NCBI GenBank assembly: GCA_024372495.1
Contig: CP099977.1
Span: forward strand, 682,001 to 746,000
Origin: Pseudarthrobacter sp. Fe7
GTDB lineage: Bacteria; Actinomycetota; Actinomycetes; Actinomycetales; Micrococcaceae
Length of the DNA: 64,000 bases
Reading direction: 5' to 3'
Shown here in pieces: positions 47,219-58,833 of this stretch. How positions within the stretch are numbered: the first letter of the stretch is position 1; every line of letters starts with the position of its first letter. The notes under the pieces were generated by a model. The model worked only from the letters and a program-made list of their open reading frames with translations. It made no database searches and had not been told where the DNA came from. The translations under genes were made by a program, and so were the position numbers.

Positions 47219-47256
47219 CGACGGCGGCAGGTCGCTTTAGTGACCCGCCGCCGTCG
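47219..47256 (-). terminator. Terminator hairpin after doxX-like gene
   Basis: CGACGGCGG (47219-47227) pairs with CCGCCGTCG (47248-47256), extended inward by GGTC/GACC. It lies 24 nt downstream of the DoxX stop on the minus strand. Confidence 0.6.
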
Positions 47257-47279
47257 TGCGTGGGTTGCGTGGGAAGGGG

Positions 47280-47726
47280 CTACGCGAGGACTGCCAGCCG
47301 GGAACCGGGGCGGCGGCCGAAGAGCGCCCGGTCCAGGGACAGGCGGCCGGCCCCGGTGAGGGCCAGTGCGAAGGACGCTGCGGCCAGGAGCAGGACAAGT
47401 TCGAAGCCTCCGTTGGCGGCGAAGATGCCGGCAGGGGCATGAACCAGGAACAGGGCGCCGAGCATGTCCAGGACAAGGAGTCCGGCCACGACGCGGGTGA
47501 GGATACCAAGGATCAGGGCCACGCCGCCGGCCAGTTCCAGGACCGCGATGGCGGGGGCCATGACGTCCGCGGCCGGAACGCCCATCTTGGCGAAGGAGGC
47601 CTGCGTGCCGGCGATGGTCCATTCATTGAACTTCTGCCAGCCGTGGGCTGCGAAGAGGAAACCAAGGATGATGCGGAGGGCGGTCAGGGCTGTGGTGGTC
47701 AGTGCGGGCTTGTTCATGGATTCCAC
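47280..47726 (-). CDS. DoxX family membrane protein
   Basis: 148 residues, four hydrophobic segments. LRIILGFLFAAHGWQKF in the first segment is characteristic of the DoxX/DoxD-like family. Family members are small membrane proteins linked to redox or oxidative-stress complexes; this one has no nearby partner, so role is open. Start may be 47726 or the second methionine at 47717. Confidence 0.85.
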   Translation of the reverse strand: MESMNKPALTTTALTALRIILGFLFAAHGWQKFNEWTIAGTQASFAKMGVPAADVMAPAIAVLELAGGVALILGILTRVVAGLLVLDMLGALFLVHAPAGIFAANGGFELVLLLAAASFALALTGAGRLSLDRALFGRRPGSRLAVLA

Positions 47727-47826
47727 TGTCCCGGACCGATAGTTGAACTGTCAACTATTTTCGGTTGAATGTGGGCTTTGTCATGCCGGGCTCCTGCCGG
47801 GCGGCGGGCGCGGCTAGGCTTTCAGC

Positions 47827-49181
47827 GTGCCCCAACAACCTGCCCTTGCCGCCGCGGCCGGCGCCCGCGGACCCGCCCGGGAAATTCTTCGGCTCGCCGT
47901 CCCTGCCTTCGGGGCGCTGGTGGCCGAACCCCTGTTCCTGCTGGCCGACTCCGCCATCGTGGGGCATCTCGGTGTCGCCCAGGCTCGCGGGCGTCGGGCT
48001 GGCATCCGCAGTGCTGCAGACCGCCGTCGGACTGATGGTTTTCCTGGCCTACTCCACGACGCCCGCCGTTGCCCGCGCCGTCGGTGACGGGCAATTGGGC
48101 AAAGCCCTCGCGGCAGGGCGCGACGGCGTGTGGCTGGCGACGCTCCTCGGCGTGCTCCTCGCGGCGGCCGGATTCGCCGCTGCCGAACCCCTTATCGACC
48201 TGCTGGGCGCGGAGGGCAGTGTCCGGACGTTCGCCATTGACTACTTCCGCTGGTCAATGCCGGGCCTGGTGGCAATGCTGCTGATCTTCGCCGGCACGGG
48301 CGTGCTGCGCGGGTTGCAGGACACCCGGACCCCGCTGGTGGTGGCCACGGCCGGATTTGGACTCAATATCCTGCTGAACCTGTGGCTTGTCTACGGTGTT
48401 GGGCTGTCCGTGGCCGGTTCTGCGATCGGCACCAGCGTGGTCCAGTGGGGGATGGCGGCAGTCTATGTGGCGATGGTGCGCCGGAACGCCGTACGCCACG
48501 GCATCAGCTTGCTGCCAAGCTGGCGGGGCATCCGCAGCATGACGCGCGTGGGCTCCTGGCTCATGCTCCGCACGGTCAGCCTCCGTGCGGCAATCCTGGC
48601 AACGGTCCTGGTGGTGACTGGCCAGGGTGAGGTCAACCTCGCCGCCCACCAGGCTGGCCATGACCATCTTCTCCTTCCTGGCGTTTGCCCTGGATGCCCT
48701 GGCCATCGCGGCGCAGGCACTCATTGGAAAGGAACTGGGGGCGTCGAATGCGGCCAGGACCCGGCTCCTGACCGGCACCATGATCCGCTGGGGCGCGGGG
48801 TTCGGCGTGGTGACCGGACTGCTGCTGGCCGCGGCTGCCCCTTGGCTGGGGGCCCTGTTCACGCCGGATACCCGGGTGCAGTCGGTCCTCACGGTGGCCC
48901 TTTGGGTCCTGGCTGCCGGACAACCCATCGCCGGCTACGTCTTTGTCCTGGACGGTGTCCTGATCGGCGCCGGGGACGCGCGGTACCTGGCCCTCGCCGG
49001 GCTGGTGAACCTGGCCGTCTACGTGCCGCTGCTGGCGGGGGTTGCGGTTTCCGGTGCCGCGGGTGCCGCAGGGCTGGGGTGGCTGTGGATTGCCTTCGGA
49101 CTGGGGTACATGGCGGCGCGGGCGCTGACGCTGGGCCTACGTGCCCGCTCTGACCGGTGGATGGTCCTGGGGTCCGCCTGA
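47827..49181 (+). CDS. MATE family efflux transporter, DinF-like (two frameshifts)
   Basis: About 450 residues with roughly 12 hydrophobic segments. REILRLAVPAFGALVAEPLFLLADSAIVGHLG is the typical MATE N-terminus; the second half repeats the fold (FSFLAFALDALAIAAQALIGKELG). Two AGCT errors: 47981-47985 (corrected VAQLAGVGLASAV) and 48651-48655 (corrected AAHQLAMTIFSF). GTG 47827. Members export cationic drugs or metabolites by H+ or Na+ antiport; DinF-like proteins are the closest group by segment pattern. Confidence 0.87.
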
Positions 49182-49251
49182 AAAGCCGCGATTGGTAGGC
49201 CTGCAGGGCGGTCCGGTTCGACCTCCCAGCGGCCCCCACTAAACTGGACCG

Positions 49252-49841
49252 GTGACGCAACCATCCACCCCTGCAGGCGCTGCCCCGGGAACCGCACCCC
49301 GTAATGACCTCTGGAAGCCGGTCCTGCTCCGCTCTGCTGCTGCGCTGGTGTTCGGCGCCCTGACGGTTTTCTGGACATCGCCTTCCGTGGAAGTCATGGG
49401 TTGGGCCGGCGGCCTCTACCTGCTGGCCCTCGGGGTGGTGTCCCTCCGAGCCATCCCGGCAGCGGGCATCGCCCAAAAGTCGGTGTCGGGGAAAATGCTG
49501 TCCTTTGCAGGCGCCTCGGCGGCCGGGGCGGGCGTGGTGGTGATCCTGCTGCACAGTGACCTCTTGTTCGGAGTAATCGCCGCCCTGGGACTGGGCGTGG
49601 CCGGCGTCCTGGAACTCGCCGTCGGCCTGCAGCACCGGGGCCGGCATGTCCTTGCCCGCGACTGGATAGCGTCCGGCGTCGTCGGGATCGGGACAGCGCT
49701 GCTGGTGCCGTTCTTCATCAACCTCGGCGCCCATGCCCTTCTGGGTGTGGCCGGGGAGGCGCCATCATTTCCGGCGTGTTGTGGGTACTGTCCGGCCTGA
49801 CGCTGCGGCACGATGCCCGCGCCGGCGCAGGAAAGCCGTAA
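49252..49841 (+). CDS. HdeD/DUF308-like membrane protein (one frameshift)
   Basis: About 196 residues after repair, six hydrophobic segments in pairs. LYLLALGVVSLRAIPA and VLELAVGLQHR recall the HdeD/DUF308 pattern. The G4 run at 49753-49756 has lost one G; restoring it gives LGVAGGGAIISGVLWVLSGLTLRHDARAG and a stop at 49839-49841. GTG 49252. Family function is poorly known (acid or stress related in some bacteria). Confidence 0.72.
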
Positions 49842-49940
49842 ACTAGGGGGAGCGCCCTTCTACTTTCTGTAGAAAATCCGGTGCGACACCGCAATTCGTA
49901 AACCAGGCCGGCCGTGTGCCGCCTGCAGGGAGGAACCACC

Positions 49941-50318
49941 GTGGCTGACCAGCATCAAGGAAAACCGCGCAAGCTGCGGACCTCGGTGAAGGGGCCGCTG
50001 ATGTTCTCGGCATTCTGGGCCGTCGTCGCCTTCGTAGCTGTGTTGATCTTCGCCTCCGGGGGAAGCGCCCGCGCACCCCGCTTCGACCTTGCCTTCACGG
50101 CAGCCGGCATCGCCTTCATCGTCACCCTGGTGATCGCCGCCATGCTGTCCATGAGCTACAAGGAGAACGCCGAACACCTGGGCAAGGGATCGGGCGTGAA
50201 CCTGAGCTCCGCGCCCAAACCTTCCCCGCAAGCCGGGCGTGGCCACGGCTTCAGCGCTCCCGGCGACCAGAAGCCGCCCGCGTCCGGTGAGGAGCCCGGC
50301 GGCACGCCCCAGCACTAG
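49941..50318 (+). CDS. Small membrane protein, unknown function
   Basis: 125 residues. Polar N-terminus (MADQHQGKPRKL), two hydrophobic segments (about 25-45 and 58-75), then a hydrophilic Gly/Pro-rich tail of about 45 residues. GTG 49941 with AGGGAGGA eight nt upstream is preferred over an upstream in-frame start. No family recognised. 99 nt downstream of the HdeD-like gene; it may share its transcript. Confidence 0.65.
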   Translation: MADQHQGKPRKLRTSVKGPLMFSAFWAVVAFVAVLIFASGGSARAPRFDLAFTAAGIAFIVTLVIAAMLSMSYKENAEHLGKGSGVNLSSAPKPSPQAGRGHGFSAPGDQKPPASGEEPGGTPQH

Positions 50319-50348
50319 GGGTAAAACCGGGCACGCTGAGCCGGCTGG

Positions 50349-50894
50349 CTAACCCGCGGCCGCCTGCCTGGCCCGGTAGGCCGCAACATGTGCCCGGTTG
50401 GCGCAGTTGCCCGTATCGCAGTACCGCTTCGACCGGTTGCGGCTCAGATCCAGCACGGCGGCATCGCAGTCCTCCGACTCGCAAATGCGCAGCCGTTCCA
50501 TCTCCTTGCTGCGGATCACGTCAGCCAGGGCCATCGCTGCCTCGGTACCCATCCTGTCCGCGAGGGGAGCCTCGGGAGTCGTTGCATGCAAATGCCAGTC
50601 CCAGCCGTCATGCTTCATCAGCTGCGGCAGGGCATTCGCATCCCGCAGCAGCCTGTTGACCGTGTCCACGGCGGCGTCCTCGTCCGCCCTCCACACCCCC
50701 GCCAGTACACCGCGCAGCTGCAGCACGCTCTCCAGTTCCGCGGCATCCCGGCTCCGGGCCCCGGAGAACCCCTCGGCAGCCAGAAAGGCGTCCAGGTCCG
50801 CCACCCAGGCCAGCCCTTCCCTGCCGTTCGCGGACGTGTTGATGAGATTGACCACCGTACGCAGCGCCACTTCCGTGTCAGGGGCGAAGACCAT
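50349..50894 (-). CDS. CGNR zinc-finger (ABATE domain) transcription factor
   Basis: 181 residues. An N-terminal helical ABATE domain (putative stress sensor) precedes a C-terminal CGNR zinc finger: CESEDCDAAVLDLSRNRSKRYCDTGNCANRAHVAAYRARQ, with four cysteines and CANR in place of CGNR. Cytoplasmic regulator. It lies divergently from an EamA transporter gene with only 71 nt between, so it probably controls that gene and itself. Effector unknown. Confidence 0.85.
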   Translation of the reverse strand: MVFAPDTEVALRTVVNLINTSANGREGLAWVADLDAFLAAEGFSGARSRDAAELESVLQLRGVLAGVWRADEDAAVDTVNRLLRDANALPQLMKHDGWDWHLHATTPEAPLADRMGTEAAMALADVIRSKEMERLRICESEDCDAAVLDLSRNRSKRYCDTGNCANRAHVAAYRARQAAAG

Positions 50895-50965
50895 GTTGAC
50901 TCCTTACAGTACCCGAGCGTAGTGTCATGAGCATTACCCCACTTTACTCCTGACAGGAGGCGACG

Positions 50966-52006
50966 GTGCCTGCCGCCAACAACCCCACACCTTTCCCGGA
51001 GCTGCCAACCAAGCGGCCAGGCTTCCTGGCATCCGGGCTCGGCATCGCACTGTTCTCCTCCGCGGTCTTCGGCCTGTCCGGATCCTTTGCCAAGTCACTG
51101 CTGGAAACCGGCTGGTCTCCAGGCGCGGCCGTCACTGCCCGCTTGACCGGAGCCGCCCTGATCCTTGCCGTGCCCGCCGTCTACGCACTCAAGGGCCGCT
51201 GGCACCAGTTACGGGACAACTGGCTCACTATTGTGCTGTTTGGGCTCATTGGGGTAGCGGCGTGCCAGTTGTTCTACTTCAATGCGGTGGCGCGGCTCTC
51301 CGTGGGAGTGGCGCTCCTGCTGGAGTACCTGGCCCCGGTGATCATCGTCCTGTGGCTCTGGGCCGCCAGCCGCCGGCGCCCCCGGATGCTGACCTCCGGC
51401 GGGACGCTGTTGTCCCTGGCCGGGCTGGTGCTGGTCCTTGACCTCACCGGAGCGGTGAAGGTGGACCTGGTGGGCGTCCTCTGGGGCATGGCGGCCGCAG
51501 TGTGCCTGGCCGCCTACTTCTTCATCACGGCCAGGGAAAACGACACCCTGCCGCCCATCGTGCTGGCCTCAGGCGGCCTCATGACGGGCGCCGCCGTGAT
51601 GTGGCTCGCCGCTGCCACCGGCCTGCTGCCCATGGCCTTCAGCACCGCGAACACCACGCTTGGCCCCTGGACCACTCCATGGTGGGTTTCCCTCGCAGGG
51701 CTGGTGGTGCTGGCCACCGTCCTGGCGTATACCTCGGGCATCGTGGCGGCCCGGGCCCTCGGTTCCAAGGTGGCATCCTTTGTGTCGCTGACCGAAGTCC
51801 TGTTCGCCGTGCTGTGGGCGTGGCTCCTGCTCGGCGAACTTCCCGGCGCCATCCAGCTCCTGGGCGGTGTGCTGATCGTCGGCGGGGTCATCCTGGTCCG
51901 GCTCGACGAGCTGCGCGCCGCTGCTGCCGGTCCCCTCGACGGAGACGCGGCCGGACTTCCGGTGTCACCCCTGGAACACGCGAACGACGTCGAGCCCGTC
52001 CCCTAG
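50966..52006 (+). CDS. EamA/DMT family transporter
   Basis: 346 residues, ten hydrophobic segments in two EamA repeats (GIALFSSAVFGLSGSFAKSLLE and GMAAAVCLAAYFFITA). Drug/metabolite transporter, often an exporter of amino acids, nucleosides or toxic compounds. GTG 50966 has AGGAGG upstream. A hydrophilic C-terminal tail of about 35 residues follows the last segment. Divergent from the CGNR regulator, its probable regulator. Confidence 0.87.
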   Translation: MPAANNPTPFPELPTKRPGFLASGLGIALFSSAVFGLSGSFAKSLLETGWSPGAAVTARLTGAALILAVPAVYALKGRWHQLRDNWLTIVLFGLIGVAACQLFYFNAVARLSVGVALLLEYLAPVIIVLWLWAASRRRPRMLTSGGTLLSLAGLVLVLDLTGAVKVDLVGVLWGMAAAVCLAAYFFITARENDTLPPIVLASGGLMTGAAVMWLAAATGLLPMAFSTANTTLGPWTTPWWVSLAGLVVLATVLAYTSGIVAARALGSKVASFVSLTEVLFAVLWAWLLLGELPGAIQLLGGVLIVGGVILVRLDELRAAAAGPLDGDAAGLPVSPLEHANDVEPVP

Positions 52007-52082
52007 TCAGCCGTCCAAACCCGGCCCCGCAGCATTGCCCGCCGGCCCTTCACAACCAGGCGCCGCCGTCGGACACCAAAAA

Positions 52083-52110
52083 GGCAGGGACACCGTTTGG
52101 TGTCCCTGCC
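52083..52110 (-). terminator. Intrinsic terminator shared by EamA and WXG100 genes
   Basis: GGCAGGGACACC (52083-52094) and GGTGTCCCTGCC (52099-52110) form a perfect 12-bp stem with a 4-nt loop. AAAAA immediately to the left makes a T-run on the minus strand, so it best fits the leftward WXG100 gene. Confidence 0.8.
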
Positions 52111-52133
52111 CCCGCCAGCTGGTGGCGTTAAGC

Positions 52134-52398
52134 CTAGTGAGAGGCCTGGCTCTGCTCTTCGGCGTTGCGCTTGGCCTGCGAGCCGGCTTCCTTCAGTGCC
52201 TCGGCAACCTTGGTGAGCATCGCGGTGTGGGTACCGGACCACTCGTTGCGGAACTTGGTTGCGTCCGGGCCTTCCCAGTTGGTGCTGCTCAGAACCTTGG
52301 TGAGAGTGGACTTCTGCGTCTCGATCTCGGACGCCCCTGCCTGAAGCTTGCTGCCGAGCCTGGCGAAGCTGCTCAACGTCTGCACCCCAAATAGCCAT
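52134..52398 (-). CDS. Orphan WXG100/ESAT-6-like protein (one frameshift)
   Basis: 87 residues after repair. The WxG turn (NWEGPDATKF) lies between two predicted helices, as in EsxA-type substrates of type VII secretion. Starts MAIWGADVEQLRQ with AAGGAGAAACTG upstream; AGCCT at plus-strand 52357-52361 must be AGCT, giving LRQLGSKLQAGASEIETQ. C-terminal tail KRNAEEQSQASH lacks an obvious YxxxD/E export motif. No EccC ATPase or other ESX genes in the window, so it is either secreted by a distant system or acts otherwise. Confidence 0.82.
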
Positions 52399-52609
52399 CA
52401 GTTTCTCCTTGTTAGGTGGTTGATCCGAACCAGATCGGCATCCCCAGCGGCCCCCCGGCTCATCCGGAAGATCCATTGCCTAAAACCTATCCCGGCCCCC
52501 AAACAGTGTCGATGGGCAGCCCTGCCCATGCCGGGCTCCCCATGGACGCCGGGCGGAGACCATGAAAAAGGGGTCGATCCCAGGCATTGGAAGAGCCTAG
52601 CATGGCGTT

Positions 52610-52882
52610 ATGTGCCGGAATATCCGAACCCTCCATAACTTTGAGCCGCACGCCACGTCCGAGGAAGTAAACGCGGCCGCGCTGCAGTATGTCCGCAAGA
52701 TCAGCGGGAGCACCAAACCGTCAAAGGCTAACGAGGAAGCCTTTGACGAAGCGGTGCACCAGATCGCCCACATCACGCAGCATCTGCTGGATTCGCTGGT
52801 GACGCAGGCGCCGCCCAAGGACCGCGAGGCCGAGGCCGCCAAGGCCAAGGCGCGGGCGGCAGTGCGGTACGGCGCGGCCTGA
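52610..52882 (+). CDS. DUF2277 family protein
   Basis: 90 residues. MCRNIRTLHNFEPHATSEEVNAAALQYVRKISG matches the start of DUF2277, a small soluble family of unknown function found in many bacteria; the single cysteine and CRNI motif are conserved in my recollection of the family. No membrane segment. Converges on copA, with 3 nt between stops. Confidence 0.85.
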   Translation: MCRNIRTLHNFEPHATSEEVNAAALQYVRKISGSTKPSKANEEAFDEAVHQIAHITQHLLDSLVTQAPPKDREAEAAKAKARAAVRYGAA

Positions 52883-52885
52883 CGC

Positions 52886-55266
52886 TCAGGCCTGCGGCTG
52901 CTGCTCGCCGAAGCTGCGCAGGCGCAGCGAGTTGGCCACCACCAGGACCGAGCCTGGCTGCCATTGCGGCGCCGGCGATCATCGGGTTGAGCAGCCCCAA
53001 GGCGGCCACCGGTATCCCCACCGCGTTGTAGAAGAACGCCCAGAACAGGTTGGTCTTAATGGTGCCCAGGGTCTTCCGGGACAGTTCGATGGCCTGTGCC
53101 ACCTGGGCGAGGTCGTTGCCCATCACTGTCAGGTCCGCGGCTTCGATGGCCACATCCGTGCCCGAGCCCATCGCAATCCCCAAGTCCGCCTGCGCCAGCG
53201 CCGCGGCGTCGTTGACGCCATCGCCGGCCATGGCCACTGTGGCGCCGCCGGCCTGGAGCTTGCGTACCGCCTCGACCTTTCCTTCCGGCAGGACGCCGGC
53301 ATAGACGTCGTCCGGAGCGATTCCGACGGCGGCGGCCACCCGCGCGGCAACGGCGGCGTTGTCCCCGGTCAGCAGGATGGGCCGCAGGCCAAGTGCCTTC
53401 AACCGGCGGACGGCGGCGGCGGACCCTTCCTTTACGGTGTCCCGGAGGCTGATGATTCCGGCCGCTTTGCCGTCCACCGCCACGCAGATGGCGGTGGCGC
53501 CTCCCTCTTCCGCGGCCACCAGCATTGCCCGCTGGCCGGCGTCCAGGACGATCCTGTTCTGCTCCAGCCACCCGACCCGCCCTGCGATCACGGGCCTGCC
53601 CTCGACAATTCCCGCCACTCCGCCGCCCGGGGCGGAACTGAACCCCAGGACGGGTGCCGAGGCACCGGCGTCGTCCGCTGCGCCCGTGGACTGTGCCGCC
53701 GCGGCTGCGGCGATGGCGCGCGCCACCGGGTGCTCGGAGGCGGCCTCGACGGCCCCGGCAAGGCGGAGGACGTCCCAGTCATGGAAACCGGAGAATACGG
53801 CGGTGGCGTCCACGGCCAGGACACCGGTGGTGACCGTGCCTGTTTTGTCCAGCAGGATGGTGTCCACGGTGCGGGTATCCTCCAGGACCTGCGGGCCCTT
53901 GATCAGGATGCCCAGCCTGGGCGCCCCGGCCGGTGCCTGTCAGCAAGCCCACCGGCGTGGCCAGCCCCAGCGCGCAGGGGCAGGCAATAACCAGCACGGC
54001 GACAGCTGCCGTGAACGCCTGCCGTAGCTGGCCCCCGTCTGCGGCAGGACCAGCGAGGAGCAGCCAGAGCACGAACGTCAGGACCGCAAGCGCCAGGACC
54101 ACAGGTACGAAGACGGCGCTGATCCGGTCGGCGAGCCGTGCGATGGGTGCCTTGCCGGTCTGGGCCTGCGACACCAGCCGCGCCATCTGGGCAAGCGTGG
54201 TTTCGGACCCTACCCGGGTGGCCCTGACCAGCAGGCGGCCGGAGGTGTTGATGGTGGCTCCGGTGACCCGGCTGTCCGGGCCCACCTCCACGGGGACCGA
54301 TTCGCCTGTCACCAGTGAGGCGTCAACGGCGGAGGCCCCGTCCACCACCACGCCGTCGGTGGCGATCTTTTCGCCCGGCCGGACCACCAGGACTTCGCCC
54401 ACCTGCAACACGTCGGCAGGGATCTTCTCCTCGGTGCCGTTGCGCAGGACCGTGGCGTCTTTTGCGCCCATGTTCAGCAGGGCCTGGAGGGCGTCGCCGG
54501 CTTTTTGCTTGGCGTTGGCCTCCAGGTAGCGGCCCAGGAGCAGGAAGGTGGTGACCACGGACGCCACCTCAAAGTACAGGCCACCGGACATGCCCTCCAT
54601 GCCTGGGTGCTCGGTCATGCGCGGATCCGCCAGCAGCTGCCACCCGGAGAACAGGTAGGCAGACGCCACCCCGAGCGACACCAGGGTGTCCATCGTGGAG
54701 GCGAGGTGCCGCGCGTTGACCGCCGCCGCCCGGTGGAAGGGCCACGCCGACCATGTGACCACCGGCAGCGCGAGCACGGCCGCCACCCAGCCCCAGTTGG
54801 GAAACTGGAATGCCGGGACCATGCTGACCAGGAAAACCGGGACGGTCAGGACTGCAGCGGCGACCAGGCGCGGGCGGAGCTGGGCGGCGACGCCGGACAC
54901 TTGCTCTTCTTGCTCGCTCGTACCTCGCTTAGACGCATGCTGCCGCAAGTCCCCGTCATCGCCGCTCGTGGTCGCCGCTGCAGGTGCCGGACGTTCCTGA
55001 CCGTTGCTCCGGCTGCCGTGTGTCGCGGTACGGAGTGTGGCCTTGTAGCCTGCGGCGTTGACTGTATCCACAAGCTGTTCGTCGGTGATGCCTTCCGGGA
55101 CCGTGACGTAGGCGGACTCCAGTGGCAGGTTGACCGTTGCTGCCACACCGTCCAGCTTGCCGAGCTTCTTTTCCACCCTGTTGACGCACGACGAGCAGGT
55201 CATCCCCTGGATGTCGAGTTCGACGACGCGGGTGCCCGGCGGACGGAGCAGTTCCTGGTGGCTCAT
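52886..55266 (-). CDS. copA: Copper-translocating P1B-type ATPase (two frameshifts)
   Basis: Exports Cu+ from the cytosol. N-terminal heavy-metal domain GMTCSSCVNRV, eight membrane segments, transmembrane CPC (VIACPCALGLATP), phosphorylation site LLDKTGTVTTG, SEHP and hinge AGDGVNDAAAL. AGCT errors at plus-strand 53914-53918 (corrected GRGAQLGILIKGPQVLEDTRT) and 52951-52955 (corrected AAMAASSVLVVANSLRLRSF). The second correction moves the true stop to 52886-52888. The repaired length is 792 residues. Last gene of csoR-copZ-copA; induced through CsoR. Confidence 0.93.
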
Positions 55267-55305
55267 TGTCAGCTTTCCGTTGCTAGGAGGACGGTGGGAG
55301 GGGCC

Positions 55306-55545
55306 TTAGGCCTCGTTGGCAACCACCAGGTAGCCGGCCTCGGCCACCGCTTCGCCAATCTCAGCGGGGGAAAGGTCCTTGGCGGAGGTGATGGTCACGG
55401 TGGAAATGCCGCCGGCATTCAGGTCCACGTCGACTGCTTCCACGCCTTCGAGGGCTTCGAGTTCTTCGCTGACGGCCGACACACAGTGTCCGCAGGTCAT
55501 GCCGGAGACGCTGATGGTCGTGGTGGTGGGGGAGGTGGTGCTCAT
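55306..55545 (-). CDS. copZ: CopZ-like copper chaperone
   Basis: 79 residues, one heavy-metal-associated domain with the metal-binding SGMTCGHCVSAV. Delivers Cu+ to the CopA ATPase whose gene begins 39 nt downstream. ATG 55545 with AAGGAG upstream is chosen; an upstream in-frame start adds only a proline-rich stub. Middle gene of the operon. Confidence 0.92.
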   Translation of the reverse strand: MSTTSPTTTTISVSGMTCGHCVSAVSEELEALEGVEAVDVDLNAGGISTVTITSAKDLSPAEIGEAVAEAGYLVVANEA

Positions 55546-55598
55546 GGCTTGCTCCTTCAGTGGGGGCGGCATTCGCCGGGGTGGAATGTGGGGTGGTG

Positions 55599-55958
55599 TC
55601 AGCGAAGCAGCCGGCCGATGGCGTCGGCGGCTTCCTTCACTTTGGCATCAATGGCTTCTGCACGTGCTTCGGGATCCGGTTCGGAGGCCGCCCCCACCAC
55701 GCAGTGGCCGATGTGTTCCTCCACCAGGCCGAGGCTGACGGCATGCAGGGCCTTGGTGACGGCGGCAACCTGGGTCAGTATGTCGATGCAGTACTTGTCC
55801 TCATCCACCATCCGGGCGATGCCGCGTACCTGGCCCTCGATACGTTTCAGGCGGCGCAGGTAAGCGTCTTTGTTTCCCGTGTACCCGTGCTGCGGGGCAG
55901 TGCCATCCTCCGGGGCGGGCCGTCCAGTGGGCGCGACGGCTTCTTCGATAGCGTTCAT
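55599..55958 (-). CDS. csoR: CsoR-type copper-sensing repressor
   Basis: 119 residues, all-helical DUF156 repressor. Cu+ ligands of the family are present in order: Cys in DKYCIDI, His in KALHAVSLG and Cys in EEHIGHCVVG. YLRRLKRIEGQVRGIARM is the DNA-contacting helix 1. Releases DNA on Cu+ binding and so induces copZ and copA downstream. The paired GGGGTA/TACCCC sites directly upstream indicate autoregulation. Confidence 0.93.
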   Translation of the reverse strand: MNAIEEAVAPTGRPAPEDGTAPQHGYTGNKDAYLRRLKRIEGQVRGIARMVDEDKYCIDILTQVAAVTKALHAVSLGLVEEHIGHCVVGAASEPDPEARAEAIDAKVKEAADAIGRLLR

Positions 55959-55966
55959 GCAGCCAA

Positions 55967-56016
55967 GATATACCCGGGAGGGGTATCGGCACAAGTACCC
56001 CATGGGGGTATACCCC
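55967..56016. promoter_or_regulatory. CsoR operator sites
   Basis: Two G/C-tract palindromes of the CsoR type just upstream of csoR: ATACCCGGGAGGGGTAT (within 55967-55987) and GTACCCCATGGGGGTA with TATACCCC (55995-56016). Family operators have this GTATACCCC...GGGGTA form. The first begins 9 nt before the start codon, so it overlaps the transcription start. Confidence 0.75.
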
Positions 56017-56063
56017 GGGGCTGCAGTGCTACAGACCCTGGTGCGCCAGCCCGCCGGTGCACA

Positions 56064-56105
56064 AAAAGCTCCGGAGTGCGTTATTGGGGGATACGCACTC
56101 CGGAG
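56064..56105 (-). terminator. Intrinsic terminator downstream of usp
   Basis: CTCCGGAGTGCGT (56069-56081) and ACGCACTCCGGAG (56093-56105) form a perfect 13-bp stem with an 11-nt loop. AAAAA at 56064-56068 gives a T-run on the minus strand, as needed for the leftward usp transcript; it insulates csoR from it. Confidence 0.8.
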
Positions 56106-56262
56106 CAGCTTCTGGGCAAGTCCGTCCTCCACCTGTGTGGATCGGCCTTGCTTGACTCAGCTTACTGGCTGGTACGGCACTGCGCCAGCACCGCGAATAA
56201 CTACTTTCGCTTTACTTTAAGCGGGTGCTGGATGGAGGCAATGTGCCCCTGGTTTGTGCCTT

Positions 56263-56775
56263 TCAAGGCCGGTCCTCATGCGCTGGCATCCGGTAAGGAA
56301 CCACCAGCACCGGTCGGCTTTGGTGGTGGCTGAGCCAGTCCCCAACGGATCCGCCCAGGGCCTCCGAGAGCCTGTGGGAGAATCCCCGTTCCGAGGTTCC
56401 CACAATGATCATGGGGGCGTTCACTTCGGCCGCCAGTTGTCCCAGGGCGCGGGCCGCGTCCCCGCTGAGGGTGCGGAAGGACCACTCCGGGGGACTTCCG
56501 GCCCCCGGCAGCGTGTCCACTGCCGCTTGGACCTGCGCCTTCAGCTCCGTTGTCAGCGCCAGCATCTCGTCATCGGCGTCCGGATGGAGGGAAAGGCGGT
56601 GGGCGGAGCGGGCCGGGTCCCATTCCACCAGGTAGCTGGCCTCGTCCACGTAAGCGCAGACCAAGGGTGCTGCAAGCCGTGCGGCCAGGGCGGCTGCGGT
56701 CTGGATAACCTCAGGGTGCTGTTTGGGCATGACCCCCACCAGCAGTGGGGCTCTGTCGAAGTGTTCCGATGTCAT
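56263..56775 (-). CDS. Universal stress protein (UspA family)
   Basis: 170 residues. LLVGVMPKQHPEVIQTAAALAARL is a Usp beta-1/alpha-1; IIVGTSERGFSHRLSEALGGSVGDWLSHH contains the ATP-binding G-x9-G-S region; the final strand RPVLVVPY is typical. Binds nucleotide and supports survival in stress or stasis; precise role is unknown. ATG 56775 is preferred to an upstream TTG. Own terminator follows. Confidence 0.87.
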   Translation of the reverse strand: MTSEHFDRAPLLVGVMPKQHPEVIQTAAALAARLAAPLVCAYVDEASYLVEWDPARSAHRLSLHPDADDEMLALTTELKAQVQAAVDTLPGAGSPPEWSFRTLSGDAARALGQLAAEVNAPMIIVGTSERGFSHRLSEALGGSVGDWLSHHQSRPVLVVPYRMPAHEDRP

Positions 56776-56853
56776 GCTCGCAATTGTGCGCCCGTCCAAC
56801 GCCGTGTGAACAGGTCCCTAAGGCCCGGCGCCCCGTGGCTGCCGGGCCGGGGT

Positions 56854-58555
<1,702 letters not shown>

Positions 58556-58833
58556 GATTTCTCCCCATATATGTGTGAAACGGACCATGGCGAGGACGTG
58601 CCAGCGGTGGCGCCGTATGCCCCAGCAGCACGGTCAGCTTGCTTTGAGATTTCAGGCTAGGGGCGCCGTCCGGGGCAGTCGCCAGTAGGGGATACTCGTC
58701 TTTTCCTGGTGCCGGCGGGCCAGGTTACCTGCCAGTACCCTAAGGCTGGCCTGGGCACACCTGCTACTTTGCAGGGGACCTTGTCCGCGGCCATGGCCGC
58801 GCTTAACGTTTAAATGAAGCAAGGAGGGCAATC

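Noticed and set aside
54505-55863. Long plus-strand frame opposite copA-copZ-csoR
   Set aside because: Antisense shadow of a well-defined copper operon.
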